Below are positions 7,238-10,464 of a DNA stretch of 10,464 nt, piece after piece; position 1 is the stretch's first letter; the number at the start of each line of letters is the position of its first letter. A model generated the notes under the pieces. That model was given only the letters and a program-made list of their open reading frames with translations, was not told where the DNA came from and ran no database searches. This stretch comes from Comamonas sp. lk (GTDB lineage: Bacteria > Pseudomonadota > Gammaproteobacteria > Burkholderiales > Burkholderiaceae_C): contig CAMDKE010000070.1 in the NCBI GenBank assembly GCA_945901215.1, positions 1-10,464 on the forward strand, written 5' to 3'. A program made the translations under genes and the position numbers.

Positions 7238-7705
7238 ATGCCTGACTTAGACAATACCGATCGCAAGATTCTCAACGCCTTGCAGGCGGACTCCAGCATT
7301 TCCAATGTCGAGCTGGCCCGCCGGGTACATCTCTCACCCTCGCCCTGCCTGGCGCGGGTGCGCAGACTCGAAGCCCAAGGACTCATCCGCAGCTATGTGG
7401 CTTTGCTCGATCCACAGCAACTGGGCCTGCACTTGAACGTCTTCATCTCCATCAGCCTCAAGCAACAGAGTCGCAAGGCTTTGCAAGCATTTGAAGATCG
7501 CATCTGCACACGCGAGGAAGTCATGGAGTGCTACCTCATGACGGGCGAATCAGATTACCTCATTCGCGTAGCCGTTGCAGATATGCCCTCACTGGAGCGC
7601 TTTATTTTGGAACATCTCTCACCCATAGCGCAGGTGGAAAAAATACGCTCCAGTTTTGCCCTAAAACAAGTGCGGTACAAAACCGCCCTGCCGCTGGGCA
7701 CTTAG
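7238..7705 (+). CDS. Lrp/AsnC-family transcriptional regulator (MdeR-like position)
   Basis: This is a feast/famine DNA-binding regulator of 155 aa, the normal size. The N-terminal winged helix-turn-helix (about 4-53) contains LDNTDRKILNALQ, then ISNVELARRVHLSPSPCLARVRRLE with recognition helix around 33-43. The C-terminal RAM ligand-binding and oligomerisation domain (about 65-145) includes VMECYLMTGESDYLIRV (95-111), where effectors, usually amino acids, bind between subunits. The start is ATG at 7238, with AAGGAG at 7221-7226, spacing 11. It is divergent from the aceE-type gene, with 128 bases between the start codons. That position, and the Lrp-like box in its leader, suggest it controls itself and the E1 gene in response to an amino acid or 2-oxoacid. 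The parallel with mdeR of the P. putida methionine-catabolism locus is a hypothesis. The 95 bases to ispD contain no convincing gene or strong terminator. Confidence 0.94.
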   Translation: MPDLDNTDRKILNALQADSSISNVELARRVHLSPSPCLARVRRLEAQGLIRSYVALLDPQQLGLHLNVFISISLKQQSRKALQAFEDRICTREEVMECYLMTGESDYLIRVAVADMPSLERFILEHLSPIAQVEKIRSSFALKQVRYKTALPLGT

Positions 7706-7800
7706 ATCACGAAAAATAATCAGAACGAAGATCTCTGAGCAAAAAGACGGTCTCTGGCGCTGACAAGACGCCGATGGTCGACGCCGTGCTGCGTGAAGCT

Positions 7801-8550
7801 TCAGCTGCTTAGCACCGCCTGCGCCAGCGCAAAGTCTGCCGGGTAAGTGACTTTGAAGTTGTGCGCGCTGCCCGGCACCAGCAGCGGCTGCAGACCCGCC
7901 ATTTCCAGTGCGCTGGCCTCGTCGGTAACGCCGGCAAAGCCCGATGCCGCTTGCGCCGCCAGCGCGTCTTGCAACGTACCCAGACGGAACATTTGGGGCG
8001 TCTGCGCCAGCCATTTGCCATCGCGCGGCACGGTGGCGGCCACGCGGCCCGCTTGCGCTTGCTTGAGGGTGTCTGGCAGGGGCAGCGCCAACAGGCCGCC
8101 CACCGGGTCATTCGTGCAGGCGTCGATCAGGGCGTCCACCAGTGCGGGCGTGATCAGGCAGCGTGCCGCGTCGTGCACCAGCACCCAGTCCTGGTCGCGC
8201 GCGCCGGACTCACGCAAGGCCCGCAGACCGTTGAAGACGCTGTGCGCCCGGCTTGGGCCGCCGCAAAACGCGCGGGTGAAGCGTTCGGGCCAGGCACCGC
8301 CCTCGGGCCAAACAAAGTCGTCGCCCGGCGAGAGCACTACCAGGCCTTCCGTCAGACGCGCGACCCCGGCCAGCGCCCACAAGGTGTGCATCACCATGGG
8401 CTGACCGGCCACACTTTGATACTGCTTTGGCTGCACCGTGCCCGCGCGACTGCCCGCGCCTGCACAAGGTACCAGCGCGAAGTAGCGCGGCTGGGCGGCT
8501 CCGGCTGGGAGGCTTGGAGGAGCGTTGGAAATGGAGCGTGCTTGGGGCAT
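7801..8550 (-). CDS. ispD: 2-C-methyl-D-erythritol 4-phosphate cytidylyltransferase
   Basis: This enzyme makes CDP-methylerythritol from CTP and MEP, two steps before IspF in isoprenoid precursor synthesis. The protein is 249 aa. The nucleotide-binding loop CAGAGSRAG (29-37) precedes PKQY with Lys42. Other family marks are VLVHDAARCLI with Asp127, LPDTLKQ with Thr161, QTPQMFR (183-189), TDEASALE (209-216) and NFKVTYPADFALAQ with Lys233. ATG at 8550 is chosen. About 20 poorly conserved residues precede the conserved core at RYFALVPCAG, so a later start is possible. The frame also opens upstream to a GTG at 8631, but those residues are unlike the family. No good ribosome binding site is seen. 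It is divergent from mfd across 134 bases. It is separated from ispF by the regulator and E1 genes, and converges with the regulator, whose stop is 95 bases away. Confidence 0.94.
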   Translation of the reverse strand: MPQARSISNAPPSLPAGAAQPRYFALVPCAGAGSRAGTVQPKQYQSVAGQPMVMHTLWALAGVARLTEGLVVLSPGDDFVWPEGGAWPERFTRAFCGGPSRAHSVFNGLRALRESGARDQDWVLVHDAARCLITPALVDALIDACTNDPVGGLLALPLPDTLKQAQAGRVAATVPRDGKWLAQTPQMFRLGTLQDALAAQAASGFAGVTDEASALEMAGLQPLLVPGSAHNFKVTYPADFALAQAVLSS

Positions 8551-8639
8551 TGAAAAGGCGGGCCACACCGGCGTGTGACGGTCAGATGGTACGGGCCATT
8601 CTAAAATCAGCACCTGTACCTGTTTTTTCACCTCCGCAC

Positions 8640-8667
8640 ACCCCCTCCCGGGGCAGACGGGGGTTTT
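8640..8667 (+). promoter_or_regulatory. GC-rich hairpin with T-run in the mfd leader
   Basis: ACCCCC (8640-8645) can pair with GGGGGT (8659-8664) around a 13-base loop that itself contains CCCGGG, followed by TTTT (8664-8667). It lies 18 bases before the mfd ATG. It has the form of a short intrinsic terminator or attenuator pointing toward mfd. An upstream TAAAAT (8602-8607) could serve as a -10 element for mfd, but no matching -35 is clear. Confidence 0.35.
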
Positions 8668-8684
8668 CGTATTTGTAGCCCTTC

Positions 8685-10464
8685 ATGACCCTCCCCGCGC
8701 CCCTGCTTGCCACTCTTCCAACCCTGCCCCCTGGAAAACGCTTCACGCTCCCGCGCCCGGTCGGCTCTGCCGACGCCGTGCTGCTGGCCCAACTCGGACA
8801 GCGCGACAAAGCCGCAGGCCGCATGACGGCCATCATCACCGCCGACGCGGCCGACGCCCAGCGCCTGATGGACGAGATGGTGTTTTTTGCGCCTGAGTTG
8901 CGTTGCACCGTATTTCCGGACTGGGAGACTCTGCCCTACGACACGTTTTCGCCGCACCAAGACCTGATCAGCGAGCGCCTGGCCACTCTATGGCGCATCA
9001 GCCAGCGCGACCACGAACAAGGCGCCGACGTGGTGCTCATGCCCGCCACCACCGCGCTGTACCGGCTCGCGCCCCCGGCCTTTTTGGCGGGTTACACCTT
9101 TGAGTTCACGGTCAAGCAAAAGCTCGACGAGGCCAAGCTCAAAGCCCAGCTCACGCTGGCGGGCTACAGCCACGTGACGCAAGTGGTCAGCCCCGGCGAA
9201 TACGCGGTACGCGGCGGCCTGATTGATTTGTTTCCCATGGGTTCGCTAGTGCCGTTTCGGGTGGATTTATTTGACAACGAGATTGACAGCATCCGCACCT
9301 TCGATCCCGACAGCCAGCGCAGCCTGTACCCGGTGCCCGAGGTGCGTTTGTTGCCCGGGCGCGAGTTCCCGATGGACGAGGCGGCGCGCGCCAAGTTCCG
9401 CAGCCGCTGGCGCGAACTTCTCGAAGGCGACCCAACCAAGAGCCGGATCTACAAAGACATGGGCGCCGGTGTGGCCACGGCCGGCATTGAGTACTACCTG
9501 CCGCTGTTTTTTGACGCCACCGCCACGGTGTTTGACTACCTGGGCACACAAGCCACGGTGGTGCTGCATGGCGACCTGGAGCCGTCCTTCCAGCGCTTTT
9601 GGCAAGACACCAAAGACCGCTACCGCCTGGTGCAAGGCGATCCCGAGCGCCCGGTGCTGCCGCCCGAGACCTTGTTTTTGGGCATTGAGCAGTTTTATGC
9701 TGCCGCGCGCGACTACGCCCAACTCGCCATTCGCCCGGTAGCGGCCGAGCCCGGCGCGGTCAGCGCCTATGCCGAATTTGACGCCATGCCCGGCGTGGCG
9801 GCAGTGCGCGGGGTGGAAGATCCGCTGCTGCAGCTCAAGTCCCATTTGGCCAATACCGCGCACCGCGTGCTGGTTCTGGCCGAGAGCCAGGGCCGCCAAA
9901 CCAGCTTGCTGGACTTTTTGCACGCCAGCCACTTGCGTCCCCCGGCGTTTGACAGCCTGGCCGAGTTTTTGGCCAGCGATGAGCCGTTGGGAATTGCCAC
10001 CGCCGCCTTGAACGTGGGCTTTCGCTGGCTGGCGCACGGCGTGGATTTGGTGACCGAGACCGAGCTGTTTGCGGCAGGCCCCACAACGCGCCGGCGCAAA
10101 AAGCAGGAACAGGTGAGCGACGTTGAGGCGCTGATCAAAGACCTGAGCGAACTCAAAATCGGTGACCCGGTGGTCCACTCGGCCCACGGGATTGGCCGCT
10201 ACACCGGGCTGGTGCATCTGGATATGGGTAACAAAAACGCCCAGGGTGAGCCCGAATTGCAAGAGTTTTTGCACCTGGAATACGCCGATAAAGCCATTCT
10301 TTACGTACCAGTCAGCCAGCTGCAGCTGATCAGCCGCTACACCGGCGTGAGCGCCGACGAGGCGCCCCTGCACCGCCTGGGCTCGGGCCAGTGGGAAAAA
10401 GCCAAGCGCAAGGCCGCTGAACAAGTGCGTGACAGTGCGGCAGAGCTGCTAAACATTTACGCCC
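8685..10464 (+). CDS. mfd: Mfd, transcription-repair coupling factor, 3' end cut by the window
   Basis: This DNA translocase removes RNA polymerase stalled at lesions and recruits UvrA. The first 593 codons are present. The UvrB-like module (about 10-350) includes LPYDTFSPHQDLISERLATL (about 83-102) and PGEYAVRGGLIDLFPMGS (about 170-187). A spacer domain follows, then a basic linker TTRRRRKKQEQ. Next comes the CarD-like RNA-polymerase-interaction domain beginning IGDPVVHSAHGIGRY (492-506) and running through LEYADKAILYVPVSQLQLI. The window stops as the helicase motor begins, at GQWEKAKRKAAEQVRDSAAELL. ATG at 8685 is firm because an in-frame TAG lies two codons upstream. No Shine-Dalgarno sequence is visible, so initiation may be weak or depend on the leader. 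It is divergent from ispD. A 385-codon antisense open frame is a by-product of GC-rich codon use. Confidence 0.96.
   Translation, partial: MTLPAPLLATLPTLPPGKRFTLPRPVGSADAVLLAQLGQRDKAAGRMTAIITADAADAQRLMDEMVFFAPELRCTVFPDWETLPYDTFSPHQDLISERLATLWRISQRDHEQGADVVLMPATTALYRLAPPAFLAGYTFEFTVKQKLDEAKLKAQLTLAGYSHVTQVVSPGEYAVRGGLIDLFPMGSLVPFRVDLFDNEIDSIRTFDPDSQRSLYPVPEVRLLPGREFPMDEAARAKFRSRWRELLEGDPTKSRIYKDMGAGVATAGIEYYLPLFFDATATVFDYLGTQATVVLHGDLEPSFQRFWQDTKDRYRLVQGDPERPVLPPETLFLGIEQFYAAARDYAQLAIRPVAAEPGAVSAYAEFDAMPGVAAVRGVEDPLLQLKSHLANTAHRVLVLAESQGRQTSLLDFLHASHLRPPAFDSLAEFLASDEPLGIATAALNVGFRWLAHGVDLVTETELFAAGPTTRRRKKQEQVSDVEALIKDLSELKIGDPVVHSAHGIGRYTGLVHLDMGNKNAQGEPELQEFLHLEYADKAILYVPVSQLQLISRYTGVSADEAPLHRLGSGQWEKAKRKAAEQVRDSAAELLNIYA

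Noticed and set aside
7759..7775. Possible terminator GGCG/CGCC hairpin between the regulator and ispD
   Set aside because: The stem is only four pairs with a nine-base loop and no adjacent T-run on the plus strand. On the minus strand the T-run is about ten bases away.
7720..7812. Short open stretch after the regulator ending with codons for KTPMVDAVLREASAA and a stop
   Set aside because: It looks somewhat protein-like and could be a gene remnant. However, it is under 30 codons, has no ribosome binding site, overlaps the end of ispD, and I do not recognise a parent protein.
7861..8553. 230-codon plus-strand open frame opposite ispD
   Set aside because: It is an Arg/His/Gln-rich antisense shadow of ispD, which carries all its family motifs.
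9267..10424. 385-codon open frame on the minus strand
   Set aside because: It lies wholly antisense to the clearly recognisable mfd coding frame. Its composition (His/Gly/Gln/Arg-rich) is the typical shadow of GC-rich codons, with no recognisable domain.

Overview
The window reads as ordinary chromosome from a GC-rich betaproteobacterium, most likely of the Comamonadaceae (Rhodoferax/Polaromonas/Acidovorax type). This is inferred from the protein sequences (monofunctional RelA, beta-type IspD/IspF, BdhA of 3-hydroxybutyrate metabolism, homodimeric-type AceE) and from codon use. There are no rRNA or tRNA genes, no insertion sequence, no CRISPR array and no phage genes. The genes are tightly packed, and no gene-free stretch exceeds about 270 bases.

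Left part (1-3653). A stringent-response (p)ppGpp synthetase gene, relA, runs off the left edge on the minus strand. It sits 42 bases downstream of an alpha/beta-hydrolase gene on the same strand, probably in one transcript. Divergent from the hydrolase, across an 82-base gap, is a D-3-hydroxybutyrate dehydrogenase gene (bdhA), which links polyhydroxybutyrate and ketone-body breakdown to acetoacetate.

Middle (3654-7800). ispF (MEP isoprenoid pathway) is convergent with bdhA, and its stop codon lies inside a four-copy 8-bp tandem repeat. Upstream of ispF lie a 266-base gap with operator-like repeats and then a full-length E1 gene of the homodimeric pyruvate dehydrogenase type (aceE family, 888 aa). 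Divergent from it is an Lrp/AsnC-family regulator gene. No E2 (aceF) or E3 (lpd) gene accompanies this E1. A lone E1 facing an Lrp-type regulator resembles the mdeB-mdeR arrangement of Pseudomonas putida, where the E1-like enzyme acts on 2-oxobutyrate. A 15-bp palindrome just upstream of the regulator matches the E. coli Lrp consensus at 12 of 15 positions and is a good candidate operator.

Right part (7801-10464). ispD, the MEP-pathway partner of ispF, is on the minus strand and divergent from mfd (transcription-repair coupling factor), which runs off the right edge after about 593 codons. ispD and ispF are often adjacent in proteobacteria. Here the E1/Lrp pair lies between them, so it looks like a cassette placed inside an ancestral ispD-ispF unit.

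Most of the window is housekeeping. The parts that deserve attention are the solitary E1/Lrp unit, its operator candidates, its position between ispD and ispF, and several short repeats or hairpins at gene borders. I found no convincing wholly new system.
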